Shown: positions 17,215 to 25,388, counted from the first letter of the stretch. The stretch: DNA of 62,305 nucleotides from Bdellovibrionales bacterium (GCA_020630675.1 JAHDIR010000009.1:17876-80180), one strand, 5' to 3'. Translations and numbers: made by a program. Notes: generated by a model from the sequence alone, not told the origin.

Positions 17215-17230
17215 AGCAATTGCAGTGCCA
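17215..17230 (-). promoter_or_regulatory. sigma-54 promoter of the TPR-GT9 operon
   Basis: Minus-strand TGGCACT-GCAA-TTGCT matches the sigma-54 consensus TGGCACR-N4-TTGCW in nearly every position, with exact GG-N10-GC spacing. The predicted start near 17204 gives a 30-nt leader to the ATG at 17174. Confidence 0.82.
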
Positions 17231-17297
17231 AGACTTAACTAGCGATTTACCTTGGATTTTTATTTTTAAAAACTTATTTTATGACAGTTTAATAAAA

Positions 17298-17322
17298 AAA
17301 ACGCCAAAGATTTGGCGTTTTT
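17298..17322. terminator. bidirectional intrinsic terminator after fliT-like gene
   Basis: AAACGCCAAA and TTTGGCGTTT form a compact hairpin flanked by A- and T-runs, just after the stop at 17353. It separates the flaG-fliD-fliS-fliT operon from the sigma-54-driven TPR operon. Confidence 0.85.
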
Positions 17323-17352
17323 ATAAGAGAAAAGAAATGTCTGTTTACTCAA

Positions 17353-17760
17353 CTAAAGTTTGTTGCCTACTCTATAAGCCTTAAGAGCTGTTTTTTCTTT
17401 TTGAATACCTGATAGTTCTTCAATTAAAACAGTTTTTGCTTTTTCAATATAAGAAATAACTTGTAGGTCCTGAGATAAAATAAGGTTTACAAGCTCATTT
17501 TTATATGAAAAGGCTTTTATCATTCTTTTTTTGTGGATGGCTGGCTCATCGACTAAGTTCACCTCATTTAGTTTTACTTGCTGTTCTATGAGCTCATCAA
17601 TCTTAGCAATCATTCGCAAAATCCCTTCTCGACATGCATAAAAATTTTCAATGTTATCATACTTTTCGTCGGCTAAATTAATAAGTTCCTTTTCATTTAA
17701 TTTATAAAACTTTTCCAAATAATGGTTTTTTTCCTCTAATAAATTTACGGTCTCTATCAT
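17353..17760 (-). CDS. fliT: FliT-like flagellar chaperone (by position)
   Basis: A 135-residue all-helical protein (METVNLLEEKNHYLEKF-like N-terminus, then several charged helices) directly after fliS. Position and size fit FliT, the export chaperone of FliD, but sequence alone is not decisive and a FlgN-type chaperone is possible. I chose the ATG at 17760 because it follows GAGGGAG. An upstream in-frame ATG at 17790 has no ribosome-binding site. The operon ends here with a terminator. Confidence 0.6.
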   Translation of the reverse strand: MIETVNLLEEKNHYLEKFYKLNEKELINLADEKYDNIENFYACREGILRMIAKIDELIEQQVKLNEVNLVDEPAIHKKRMIKAFSYKNELVNLILSQDLQVISYIEKAKTVLIEELSGIQKEKTALKAYRVGNKL

Positions 17761-17812
17761 TGTCTCTCCCTCGTTACGTAGTTTAATCATTAAGTGATAA
17801 AATATATTTTAA

Positions 17813-18211
17813 TTACACAGCCTTTTTTTCCTTGGCTTTTAGATTGGTTATGGCCTCTTGCCAGCCTTGGTATAAAATTTCAAAAACTTTCAAAGCTTCA
17901 TCAATAGGCTGAACATTAGCTTTGACATTGGCCTCTACAAGTTTGTCATTTACAAACAAGTAGAGTTTTTCTAAGTTGAGTGCGATGTCGCCACCAATTT
18001 TATGATCAAGCGTATTATTGAGTTCCATCACTATGTCATAAGCAAAACCTATATTTTCACCGCGAGCTTTAATATCATCATTTTCTATGGCGGCTCTAGC
18101 TCTTTTCATATATTTGATGGCCCCCTCGTATAGCATCAACAGCAACTTTTCTCGGCTTGCACTTTTAACTGCCGTTTTTCTATACTTGTCATATGATTTT
18201 TTTTGACTCAT
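17813..18211 (-). CDS. fliS: flagellin export chaperone FliS
   Basis: A 132-residue protein with the FliS signature: YDKYRKTAVKSASREKLLLMLYEGAIKYMKRA at the N-terminus (two adjacent segments), LNNTLDHKIGGDIALNLEKLY in the middle, and a terminal helical tail with YQGWQEAI. FliS binds the C-terminus of flagellin in the cytoplasm and prevents polymerisation before export. It lies between fliD (13 bp upstream) and the fliT-like gene, the standard order. Confidence 0.95.
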   Translation of the reverse strand: MSQKKSYDKYRKTAVKSASREKLLLMLYEGAIKYMKRARAAIENDDIKARGENIGFAYDIVMELNNTLDHKIGGDIALNLEKLYLFVNDKLVEANVKANVQPIDEALKVFEILYQGWQEAITNLKAKEKKAV

Positions 18212-18224
18212 ATTAGCCTACTCC

Positions 18225-19577
18225 TCACCCTGTTAATCCTAACGCATTTAATGCGCCACCTTGGTTTTTAATTTTTGCTAAATTCTCTTCTAACTTACCA
18301 AATTTTTCTTTTAACATTTTCTCTTGTGTTAATAGTCTCTTTTCTCTTCGCCCGATATTTTTATCAATATCTCTCACATTATTTTCGATAGATTTTCGAC
18401 GACTAACAATGGTTCCAAAGGCGGGATCAACAAAAGCCTTCATTGCATTTTTAATTTTAGGAAACATACCAACTCGAAAGCCGTCTCCCACTACAAAATT
18501 TAAAACATCTTGAGGGTTGGTTTTAATCAAGTTATTGAATTTTTCTTTTTTAAAATCGAGAGTACCGTTTCTATTAAATTCTACACCAAGCTCAAACATT
18601 CTTTTTATGCTACTATTGGTACCTTCTACTCGCCCTTGAATCAGTCGATTTATTCTTGTTTGCAGATTAGTTAAAATATAATCACCACCAAGGGTTTTTG
18701 ATGTGTCTGAATCTTTGTTTAAAGTATTTTGTGACTGAATAAACCCCAGTACCGAGTTAACAGATTTAACAAACCCGTCTAACTTGCCTTCAATGGCCTT
18801 ATAGTCTTCCGTTACACTAATAGTCACCGGATCACCAGGTTGAGCACCACCGATATCTAAAGTCACTCCCGGAATAAAATTTTCTATTTTATTGCCTGCA
18901 ATGCCAACTTCAAAACCGTCGACTAAAATTGTTCCATTTTGCGATTCATTATTTTTATCAAAAAATAAATCTTGCTCGCCATCTAAAAAATATAAATTTG
19001 GAAACCCAAGATTATTTTCACTCCCCATTTCTTCACCAGACAAAATCAACCGATAAGGTGTTTCTAAATCATCTCGGTCATTCACTACAGAGGCCTTAAC
19101 CCCCATACCTGATCTATTGACGGTGTCGGCAATTTTAGAAAGAGTACTTGCTGCCTCTGAAATATAAATTTCTTTTTCCTCTCCATCTTTTGTTTCAAAA
19201 CGAATGTACCCAACGCCTGCTTTAGTTTTATCCATATCAGGAAAACCGTTGGTAATTGCTGAGGCTTTTTTAGCCAACCTCACAACTTCCACATCCCATG
19301 CCCCAGTGGGGGTGGTGCCTGGTGTTGGGGTGCCGGTCAATACATTTTCATTGGTAGATTTTAACTTTAAATCTTTAAAGCCCGACCGATCACCAATTTC
19401 ACCTAACGAAAGGTGAATATTTTTTACCTTACTTTCAATGTCCTTAACTAAGTTGAGCTTAGTTTCTTTATTTCCTTTGCGCACCTGCATCTTACGAATA
19501 GGGGCTCTTTCCCCTACCATAATTTGATCTACAATATCTGGCGGTAATCCTGAACCACCAAGGCCCGTAAAATTCAT
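18225..19577 (-). CDS. fliD: flagellar filament cap protein FliD
   Basis: FliD caps the filament tip and directs flagellin assembly. The 450-residue product has the FliD_N pattern (TGLGGSGLPPDIVDQIM, then KLNLVKDIESKVKN), a central DGFEVGIAGNKIENFIPGVT-like segment typical of the cap domain, and a C-terminal coiled coil (NVRDIDKNIGRREKRLLTQE and following) that ends near a LGL terminus. I use the ATG at 19577; an AGGAG lies 13 nt upstream, slightly far. The frame extends to a TTG at 19613 that lacks support. Confidence 0.93.
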   Translation of the reverse strand: MNFTGLGGSGLPPDIVDQIMVGERAPIRKMQVRKGNKETKLNLVKDIESKVKNIHLSLGEIGDRSGFKDLKLKSTNENVLTGTPTPGTTPTGAWDVEVVRLAKKASAITNGFPDMDKTKAGVGYIRFETKDGEEKEIYISEAASTLSKIADTVNRSGMGVKASVVNDRDDLETPYRLILSGEEMGSENNLGFPNLYFLDGEQDLFFDKNNESQNGTILVDGFEVGIAGNKIENFIPGVTLDIGGAQPGDPVTISVTEDYKAIEGKLDGFVKSVNSVLGFIQSQNTLNKDSDTSKTLGGDYILTNLQTRINRLIQGRVEGTNSSIKRMFELGVEFNRNGTLDFKKEKFNNLIKTNPQDVLNFVVGDGFRVGMFPKIKNAMKAFVDPAFGTIVSRRKSIENNVRDIDKNIGRREKRLLTQEKMLKEKFGKLEENLAKIKNQGGALNALGLTG

Positions 19578-19754
19578 AATTAAAACACATCTCCTGTTAA
19601 CTAAGTATCTCAATTCGAGACCAAGAAGTGTGAGTCAATAAAATGTCACTTTGCATTTTTTTACTTTAGTAGAGTTTGTTTCTTTGATTAATTATAAGGA
19701 GAAAGTCTTCTGTTGCCCTTCATTTACAATTGAGAAGCTAAACCACAATTGCTT

Positions 19755-20123
19755 TTAAGCTGAGCGACTATAAATCTGGCCTTTTTGCACAAGGCTTTTA
19801 TCTAAGAACTGACAAAGTTCTGACTCGTTAATACGACGAATTATTTTTCCGAGGGAATCTTCTATGTGAACAATTTGACGATGGTTTTTGGTAACTACAC
19901 GGACTTTTAGATTGTTCTTTTTAAAGCCAGGAAGCTCTTTAATTAAATTTAGAACTCGTTCCATTTCTTCTTCAGTGAGTTCTCGCGAAGATTCTTCTTT
20001 TCTCGACTTTCGACCATCAGCATCTCGATCAGCATCACTGGATTGCGACTTCACATCTTTACGAGTGTTTGTCTTAATCGTAGGAATTGCGCTTTTAATG
20101 TTAGAAATACTTTTTGCGTCCAT
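19755..20123 (-). CDS. flaG: FlaG-family protein
   Basis: A 122-residue protein with a charged, disordered N-terminal half and a C-terminal FlaG-like domain (LKVRVVTKNHRQIVHIEDSL, then GKIIRRINESEL), the usual order for FlaG next to fliD. FlaG influences filament length in several genera. The ATG at 20123 is only about 2-3 nt downstream of the predicted transcription start of a sigma-28-like promoter, so the mRNA may be nearly leaderless. A weak GTGAG is the only ribosome-binding candidate. Confidence 0.82.
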   Translation of the reverse strand: MDAKSISNIKSAIPTIKTNTRKDVKSQSSDADRDADGRKSRKEESSRELTEEEMERVLNLIKELPGFKKNNLKVRVVTKNHRQIVHIEDSLGKIIRRINESELCQFLDKSLVQKGQIYSRSA

Positions 20124-20131
20124 CAACTCAC

Positions 20132-20158
20132 TTATCGGACGAAATAGTCTATTTCTTA
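20132..20158 (-). promoter_or_regulatory. candidate sigma-28 promoter for flaG-fliD-fliS-fliT
   Basis: Minus-strand TAAGAAAT-N11-TCCGATAA. The -10 matches GCCGATAA at 7 of 8 positions. The -35 is weaker (TAAG instead of TAAAG). Spacing is exact. The predicted start falls right at the flaG ATG. Confidence 0.5.
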
Positions 20159-20189
20159 ACTGGTATAAATTGAGACAAATTTATCTCAA

Positions 20190-20228
20190 AAAAAGACAAG
20201 CCCAAAAGCATTTGCTTTCGGGCTTGTT
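20190..20228 (-). terminator. strong intrinsic terminator of fliC
   Basis: On the minus strand ACAAGCCC and GGGCTTGT plus an inner AAAGCA/TGCTTT stem form a long hairpin with one mismatch, followed by CTTTTTTT. It lies about 50 bp after the fliC stop and separates fliC from flaG. Confidence 0.92.
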
Positions 20229-20277
20229 GGGGGCTAAGAATATAAAATTACATCTGTTATTAAAAAATAATTTTTTA

Positions 20278-21105
20278 TTAACCAATCAATCTGAGAGCAG
20301 CCGCTCCATTTTGATTTGCTTGTGAAAGTATTGAAACACCAGCTTGTTGTAAAATATTTGATGATGCCATTTCTGCTGATTCTCTTGCTATATCTGCATC
20401 ACTAATTCTTGCTTTTGCTGCAGATAAATTCACATTTTGATTTTCTAAGTTAGTGACTGTTCTTTGTAATCTACTTTGAACAGATCCAAAATCGGCTCTC
20501 ATTGTTGCTAACTTATCTAAAGCGTTATCAACTCTTTCTAAAGAGTCTTTGGCTCCAGCACGATCCGCCAAGGAAATGCTGTCTGTGTCTAAAGCTTCGT
20601 TCGTTGCATTAGCATCAACATCTACTTCGATCACGTTTTCATCACCGGCATATGGGCCAACATGAAATTGCATTTCTTCAATTCCGCCATCTAAAACAGT
20701 AAGGTTACCGAACCTCGTTGACTTGGCTATACGATCTGACTCTTTCAATAGTTGTTGAGTTTCTTGGTCAATCAAAGCACGCTCTTTATCACTGACGTTA
20801 TCACTGGCACTTTGAATACCTAATTCTCTAACACGAATTAAAATGTTATTTACTTCATTTAAAGCTCCTTCACCAATTTGAAACATGGATTGAGCTTGGA
20901 AAGCATTATCTTTGGCTTTATTTACACCAGAGATCTGTGCTCTAATATTTTCTGAGATAGCATGTCCTGCAGCATCGTCAGCAGACGTAACAATACGACT
21001 TCCTGAAGATATCGCAGCTTGTGCATGATCTAGTCTTTTCTGTTGTACAGATAGGTTTCTTTGAGCATTAATCGAAGAAACGTTCGTATTTATTCTTAAA
21101 CCCAT
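20278..21105 (-). CDS. fliC: flagellin, copy 1
   Basis: A 275-residue flagellin made only of the conserved D0/D1 parts. The N-terminus is MGLRINTNVSSINAQRNL, with SGSRIVTSADDAAGHAISE and NILIRVRELGIQSASD following. The C-terminus has ARISDADIARESAEMA and ends QNGAAALRLIG. There is no variable D2/D3 domain, so the filament surface is minimal. The ATG has an AAAGGAG Shine-Dalgarno that sits in a CsrA-like ATACAAAGGAG context. A strong sigma-28 promoter and a leader of about 167 nt precede it, and a terminator follows. Confidence 0.97.
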   Translation of the reverse strand: MGLRINTNVSSINAQRNLSVQQKRLDHAQAAISSGSRIVTSADDAAGHAISENIRAQISGVNKAKDNAFQAQSMFQIGEGALNEVNNILIRVRELGIQSASDNVSDKERALIDQETQQLLKESDRIAKSTRFGNLTVLDGGIEEMQFHVGPYAGDENVIEVDVDANATNEALDTDSISLADRAGAKDSLERVDNALDKLATMRADFGSVQSRLQRTVTNLENQNVNLSAAKARISDADIARESAEMASSNILQQAGVSILSQANQNGAAALRLIG

Positions 21106-21111
21106 TTTCTC

Positions 21112-21125
21112 TACTCCTTTGTATT
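21112..21125 (-). promoter_or_regulatory. possible CsrA site over the fliC Shine-Dalgarno
   Basis: Minus-strand ATACAAAGGAGTAG resembles the CsrA consensus RUACARGGAUGU with one extra A, and its GGA is the Shine-Dalgarno. CsrA is known to block flagellin translation this way in Bacillus (hag), relieved by FliW. csrA and fliW are both in this window. Confidence 0.45.
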
Positions 21126-21135
21126 TGCAACATCA

Positions 21136-21170
21136 GGTGAGTATAAAAAACACGCAGTCGTGCCCTCACC
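21136..21170 (-). promoter_or_regulatory. hairpin in fliC mRNA leader
   Basis: GGTGAG (21136-21141) pairs with CTCACC (21165-21170), and an inner CACG/CGTG stem (21151-21162) nests inside. It lies 15-50 nt upstream of the Shine-Dalgarno in the leader. It is not followed by a T-run, so it is a leader structure and not a terminator. Confidence 0.6.
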
Positions 21171-21231
21171 TTTTGTTACAAAAAGTTTTTAATAAATAAC
21201 GATATAAGGAATGAAGAAAGGGTTTCGCCTC

Positions 21232-21250
21232 GTAACTGTTGAAACAATTT
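21232..21250 (-). promoter_or_regulatory. fliC leader segment complementary to the leader of flagellin 2
   Basis: The plus-strand 16-mer GTAACTGTTGAAACAA (21232-21247) recurs in inverted orientation at 36691-36706 in the leader of the second flagellin gene. In the fliC transcript it lies at about +26 to +41. Confidence 0.7.
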
Positions 21251-21279
21251 CCCAACCAATATATCAACCTACATGATGT

Positions 21280-21306
21280 TTCTCGGCCTTGGTCCAGATA
21301 ACTTTA
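21280..21306 (-). promoter_or_regulatory. sigma-28 promoter of fliC
   Basis: Minus-strand TAAAGTTA-N11-GCCGAGAA, compared with the flagellar consensus TAAAGTTT-N11-GCCGATAA: 7 of 8 in each box and exact spacing. Predicted start near 21273. Confidence 0.88.
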
Positions 21307-21328
21307 GGCCTTGGTCTAGATTATTTAT
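21285..21328. repeat. 22-bp tandem repeat overlapping the fliC promoter
   Basis: Two adjacent units of 22 bp (21285-21306 and 21307-21328) both begin GGCCTTGGTC and then read AGAT with few differences. The first unit holds the -35 and spacer of the sigma-28 promoter. The second is a decayed copy. Confidence 0.75.
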
Positions 21329-21483
21329 TGTGCGTCGCGTCTTCTTGTTGAGATTACAAAGCTTGTCTCTAAAAAAAAAATTCATTTTTTTTTAAAAGTA
21401 TATTTTCATGTTTTGAAGTCTGATTATTTTGACGAAGTGCTAGACACTTTTATTCAGAAATAGTTGTGGCTGGTGACATAAAT

Positions 21484-23187
21484 TTAAAAAGTTACACGGA
21501 TGACTTCATCAATAGTTGTTAAACCTTGCTTGACCCGATCTAAACCATCATCTTTCATGGTATAAAAGTTCTTGTCATTTAACATTTCGATCAAATCAAA
21601 AGAAGACACCCCTTCACTCATTGATCTTCTAATTTCACCATCAGGAATCATCATCTCATAAATGCCTTCTCGACCACTAAAACCAGTGTTAAAGCAGCGA
21701 GCACATCCATTGGCTCGATAAGGTATATCTATATATTTAGAAAACTGATACTCAAGCGCCGATAAGTTCGAGGTTTTGTTAACATTGATTTCAGTTCGAC
21801 AGTGAGTACAAAGCTTGCGCACTAACCTTTGTGATAAAACCCCCACCAAAGAAGAAGCCACTAAAAAAGGTTCAACGCCTAAGTCGACTAAACGAGAGGC
21901 CGCCGTTGCCGCATTGTTGGTATGAATGGTACTTATCACTAAGTGACCAGTCAGAGCCGCCTGAACGGCAATACGTGCCGTCTCTAAGTCTCTTATCTCA
22001 CCAATCATTATTATGTCGGGATCTTGTCTCAAAATATCTTTTAGGAGAGTCGCAAAAGAAAACCCTGATTTGTTATTCACTTGAACCTGATTAATCATTT
22101 GAAATTCATACTCAACAGGGTCTTCCACAGTCACAATATTTTTTTCGGCAGAATTTAAATGGTTTAACATAGAGTACATACTTGTTGTTTTTCCACTTCC
22201 CGTCGGCCCACTCACTAAAAATAAACCACTGGTGTGTTTTAACGTTTTTTTCAACTCTTCAATTCTATTTAAATCTAAACCTAAATCTACAAAATTTAAT
22301 TTAATATTTAACTTATCTAGTATTCGTATAACGACCTTTTCTCCCCGAATAGTTGGTAAAGTCGACACACGCATATCTACTCGTCTTTCTTTGTAGGTAT
22401 AATAAAAACGACCATTCTGCGGAGACCTCTTCTCAGAAATATCTAAACCAGCAAGTAACTTAATTCGAGACACAATGGCAGCCTGTTGCTCACTAGAAAA
22501 ACTAGAACTTTTTTCTAACACACCATCCACTCGCTCTCTTAAAAGCAAAACATCTTCTTGCGGCTCTAAGTGAATATCACTGGCTAAATGTGAAATGGCA
22601 TCTTCAAAAATATTATTAACTAGCCTTTCCACAGACTTAGTTTGCCCAAGACTAATCACAGAGTTGTCTTTCACACCACCAAGAACTTTTAAAGACTCAC
22701 CTTTTAGTCGAACTGTTTTAGCCTTAACCTTGTGAGAAACTGAGGACGACTCTATAGCACTTCGAATTTGACTTTTTGATGTCACATATAGTTGAAACTT
22801 TTCGCCGAAGTATTTATTAATTTTTTGTACACTAAATACATTTAGTGGATCAAATACGGCTACTTTTAGTAAACCCGCCTCAATCGAAAATGGAAAAATT
22901 GAATGAGACTCTAGTAACTTAAAGGGTATTAAAGCTAGAGCCTCCTCACTGGCCTGAACAGATCTTAAGTTTATGAATGGAAGGTTGTACTGCTGAGCTA
23001 AGGCTTGTGCCAACTCCATTTCAGACACCTTACCTATTTGTACCAAGTATTCGCCCAAACGAATATTATTTAACTGACAAAACTGAAGAAAACGAGAAAC
23101 CTCGCCTTTTTCTAACAAGCCTAAACTGACAAATACTTCCCCAAGAAGAGGTCGAGAATTTATAGAATGAGTAAGTTCTGTTGCCAT
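21484..23187 (-). CDS. mshE: type IV pilus extension ATPase, MshE-like
   Basis: A 567-residue GspE/PilB-family ATPase that powers pilus polymerisation at the inner membrane. The N-terminus carries two 24-residue MshEN motifs separated by 5 residues (14-37 and 43-66). The second is intact (RLGEYLVQIGKVSEMELAQA..Q) and the first is degenerate. MshEN domains bind c-di-GMP. The core shows Walker A GPTGSGKTTSMY, the Asp box EDPVEYEF, Walker B IMIGEIRD, the His box TIHTN, and a four-cysteine metal site (CTHC, CARC). ATG with AGGAG. Last gene of the leftward pilus operon. Confidence 0.9.
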   Translation of the reverse strand: MATELTHSINSRPLLGEVFVSLGLLEKGEVSRFLQFCQLNNIRLGEYLVQIGKVSEMELAQALAQQYNLPFINLRSVQASEEALALIPFKLLESHSIFPFSIEAGLLKVAVFDPLNVFSVQKINKYFGEKFQLYVTSKSQIRSAIESSSVSHKVKAKTVRLKGESLKVLGGVKDNSVISLGQTKSVERLVNNIFEDAISHLASDIHLEPQEDVLLLRERVDGVLEKSSSFSSEQQAAIVSRIKLLAGLDISEKRSPQNGRFYYTYKERRVDMRVSTLPTIRGEKVVIRILDKLNIKLNFVDLGLDLNRIEELKKTLKHTSGLFLVSGPTGSGKTTSMYSMLNHLNSAEKNIVTVEDPVEYEFQMINQVQVNNKSGFSFATLLKDILRQDPDIIMIGEIRDLETARIAVQAALTGHLVISTIHTNNAATAASRLVDLGVEPFLVASSLVGVLSQRLVRKLCTHCRTEINVNKTSNLSALEYQFSKYIDIPYRANGCARCFNTGFSGREGIYEMMIPDGEIRRSMSEGVSSFDLIEMLNDKNFYTMKDDGLDRVKQGLTTIDEVIRVTF

Positions 23188-23217
23188 TTAAGCTCCTGTA
23201 TTTATTTTCAAAGCTTT

Positions 23218-23676
23218 TTATAATTCATCTAGCCAGCGCTTGGTCTCTCCAGACACACCACCACTAGACTTTGACCAATCTTCTTCAGAGAAAATTTTAT
23301 TAATTTTATCTTCATTAAAAGCGTAACTATCAACTAAAGTCTCAACTGGCTCTGGCCCTCTTTTTTTTGCCATAGCTTTCTTTTTATTCTGATTTTTTTG
23401 TTGATTAGCAGCTCGTCCATACAGCAGATAAGGACAACAAATGCAAAGCCCCAAAAAGGAAACGACTGCCCACCAAAAAGGCCACCAAAAAAGACTATTA
23501 TTTTGAGTGTATCTAGAAAAAAAACACATTGTTGATGTCGAACAAAAAACGAATGCCAGACTAAAAAATATCTTATTCATTGTTGATTTCAGCAACAATG
23601 AATATAAATTGTCTGTTTCAATATCATTTTTATTTTTCTTTTGCTTTTTCATTTTAAGTTTCATATCCCTTTTCAT
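23218..23676 (-). CDS. small membrane protein between the pilus platform and ATPase genes
   Basis: A 152-residue protein with a very basic N-terminus, two hydrophobic segments (about 34-50 and 60-85; the second has WWPFWWAVVSFLGLCICC-like composition), and a hydrophilic tail. It begins 3 bp after the mshG-like stop, so it is translationally coupled. Three in-frame ATG codons lie within nine residues and the true start is unclear. Accessory inner-membrane pilus factor by context (an mshF-like position). No homology claimed. Confidence 0.6.
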   Translation of the reverse strand: MKRDMKLKMKKQKKNKNDIETDNLYSLLLKSTMNKIFFSLAFVFCSTSTMCFFSRYTQNNSLFWWPFWWAVVSFLGLCICCPYLLYGRAANQQKNQNKKKAMAKKRGPEPVETLVDSYAFNEDKINKIFSEEDWSKSSGGVSGETKRWLDEL

Positions 23677-23679
23677 AAA

Positions 23680-24918
23680 CTAAAAGCCCGAGGCTCCCTT
23701 AATGGCCGTTGACATTCCCCAAAGAGGCAAAAAGACTCCAACGGCAAGTAATAAAATTGATCCAAAAATGACAAACAATAAAATGGGCTCAATAGATTTA
23801 GAGAAATTTTGTAGTTTATACTTCACTTGAAATTGATAATAACGAATCAAGTGATTTAGCACTTTTTCCATAGCTCCAGAGTTTTCACCTATAGATACTA
23901 AGTTCACCACCATTGGAGTAATAATCTGCCCTTTATTTAACCCTTGAGCTATGGTTCCCCCCGCTTTCACTTCACTTAAACAAGTTTCGACATCACCGAT
24001 GACTTGTGTATTACTTAAGGTCCCTTTAATCACACCAAACCCCTTAACTAGGTCAATTCCACTTCTAAATAAAATTTCGAGGGCAATACATAACGAACTC
24101 ATTTCTACTTGAGTGACAATATCACCAACAATGGGTAACTTTAAAATTAGTTTATCAAAAAAATGACGACCATGATGAGTCGATAAATAATATTTCAAAG
24201 AAAACAAACCAATAAAAGAAGTTAAAAATATAAGTAAAGCATGGCTTGCAAAAAAATCTGATATAGCAAGTAGCCATTTTGTCACCTCTGGCAAATCTCC
24301 ACCCAGCTTAACTAAAAAGCTTCTCAATTTTGGAATTACAAAATTAACAACAGTTACAAAAACAACTAGTAAAAAAGCAATTACTATTTTCGGATAAAAC
24401 AGAGCTGATTTAATTTGTAATTGATGCTCGACTTTAGATTGAATTAATTCGTGAAGACGCATTAAAATTTCGTCAAGATCTCCCGTAGCTTCTCCGACGG
24501 CCACTAAATTTGTGTAAACAGAATCAAAAACTAAAGGGTGAGCTTTTAAGGCCGCACTTAGCGACTTACCCTCCTTCACCGAAGATATCACATCAGAGAG
24601 AACTCCTTTAAGAATTTCATTTTTTGTTTGCTGCCAAATTGTGGTAAGACCCTCAACCAAAGAAACTTGAATGGAGTGCATAATTTGTAACTGCTGTGTA
24701 AAGACTAATAAATCTTCCTTGGGAACTTTTTTGAAGTAAGCAGATTTAGCCATATTAAATTCACCAGACAGTGAATGAAATATAGAATGATTAACTTGTA
24801 TGGGAATTAGATTTTTTTCTAGAATGAAATCATTAGCACCGCTTTCGCTCTCAGCCTCGACACAGCCATGAATAGCAGTTCCGCTTCTATTTCTAGCTTT
24901 ATAATAGTATCGCTTCAT
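23680..24918 (-). CDS. mshG: type IV pilus inner-membrane platform protein, MshG/PilC-like
   Basis: A 412-residue GspF-family protein with the N-terminal YYYKARNRSG domain, two homologous T2SSF domains (EDLLVFTQQLQIMHSIQVSL... and ...EMSSLCIALEILFRSGIDLV), and three transmembrane segments (about 170-190, 215-235, 375-400). It anchors the assembly ATPase in the inner membrane. The ATG has AAAGGAAG. It follows two pilin-like genes and precedes the small membrane protein and mshE. Confidence 0.92.
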   Translation of the reverse strand: MKRYYYKARNRSGTAIHGCVEAESESGANDFILEKNLIPIQVNHSIFHSLSGEFNMAKSAYFKKVPKEDLLVFTQQLQIMHSIQVSLVEGLTTIWQQTKNEILKGVLSDVISSVKEGKSLSAALKAHPLVFDSVYTNLVAVGEATGDLDEILMRLHELIQSKVEHQLQIKSALFYPKIVIAFLLVVFVTVVNFVIPKLRSFLVKLGGDLPEVTKWLLAISDFFASHALLIFLTSFIGLFSLKYYLSTHHGRHFFDKLILKLPIVGDIVTQVEMSSLCIALEILFRSGIDLVKGFGVIKGTLSNTQVIGDVETCLSEVKAGGTIAQGLNKGQIITPMVVNLVSIGENSGAMEKVLNHLIRYYQFQVKYKLQNFSKSIEPILLFVIFGSILLLAVGVFLPLWGMSTAIKGASGF

Positions 24919-24932
24919 TCAAAAACTTCCTT

Positions 24933-25388
24933 TTAGAAAGTAACAATTATATCATCACCGGTTGAACTCACCCCATCAGGACCAGGGCTTGTTAACGATC
25001 GGCCGATGGCACTGTATATAATTGCATTTCCCCAAGCGTCTTTATCCCAATCTGTATCTACACTTGAAACGTAAGGTCCGCGCCAACCTTTTTTTGTATA
25101 AGGGTTATAATCTACATAACCACCTTGAGCGATAAGATCTGCCAAAGCTGTTGGTAAAACTCCTAAGTTAATTTCGAATCCGAGGCTTAAATATTGACCG
25201 CCCGATATTTGCCGAGCGTCTCCTGTGATAGCCCTTTTGAAACTGACTAACTTTTCTTTTGTTACTGAAATTTTAATATCATCATCAAAGCTTATAAACT
25301 GAGGTATGGCGATCACTGATACAATACTTATAACAGTAATCACCATCATCAACTCAAGAAGAGTAAACCCCTTAGAGCGACCCTTCAT
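24933..25388 (-). CDS. GspG-like pseudopilin
   Basis: A 151-residue type IV pilin-like protein. The leader MKGRSKG is followed by FTLLELMMVITVISIVSVIA, with Glu5 present. The C-terminal half has the GspG-type pattern (PYTKKGWRGPYV, KDAWGNAIIYS, SPGPDGVSSTGDDI) that in true GspG binds calcium. It overlaps the preceding pilin by 17 bp and precedes mshG. Probably a minor pilin of the MSHA-like system. Confidence 0.85.
   Translation of the reverse strand: MKGRSKGFTLLELMMVITVISIVSVIAIPQFISFDDDIKISVTKEKLVSFKRAITGDARQISGGQYLSLGFEINLGVLPTALADLIAQGGYVDYNPYTKKGWRGPYVSSVDTDWDKDAWGNAIIYSAIGRSLTSPGPDGVSSTGDDIIVTF

Noticed and set aside
18225-19613. Longer FliD from the TTG at 19613
   Set aside because: No ribosome-binding site, and the FliD family N-terminus begins at the ATG at 19577.
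21371-21393. A10-TTCA-T9 hairpin after mshE as terminator
   Set aside because: An A/T-only stem is unstable and homopolymer runs are common here. Function cannot be argued.
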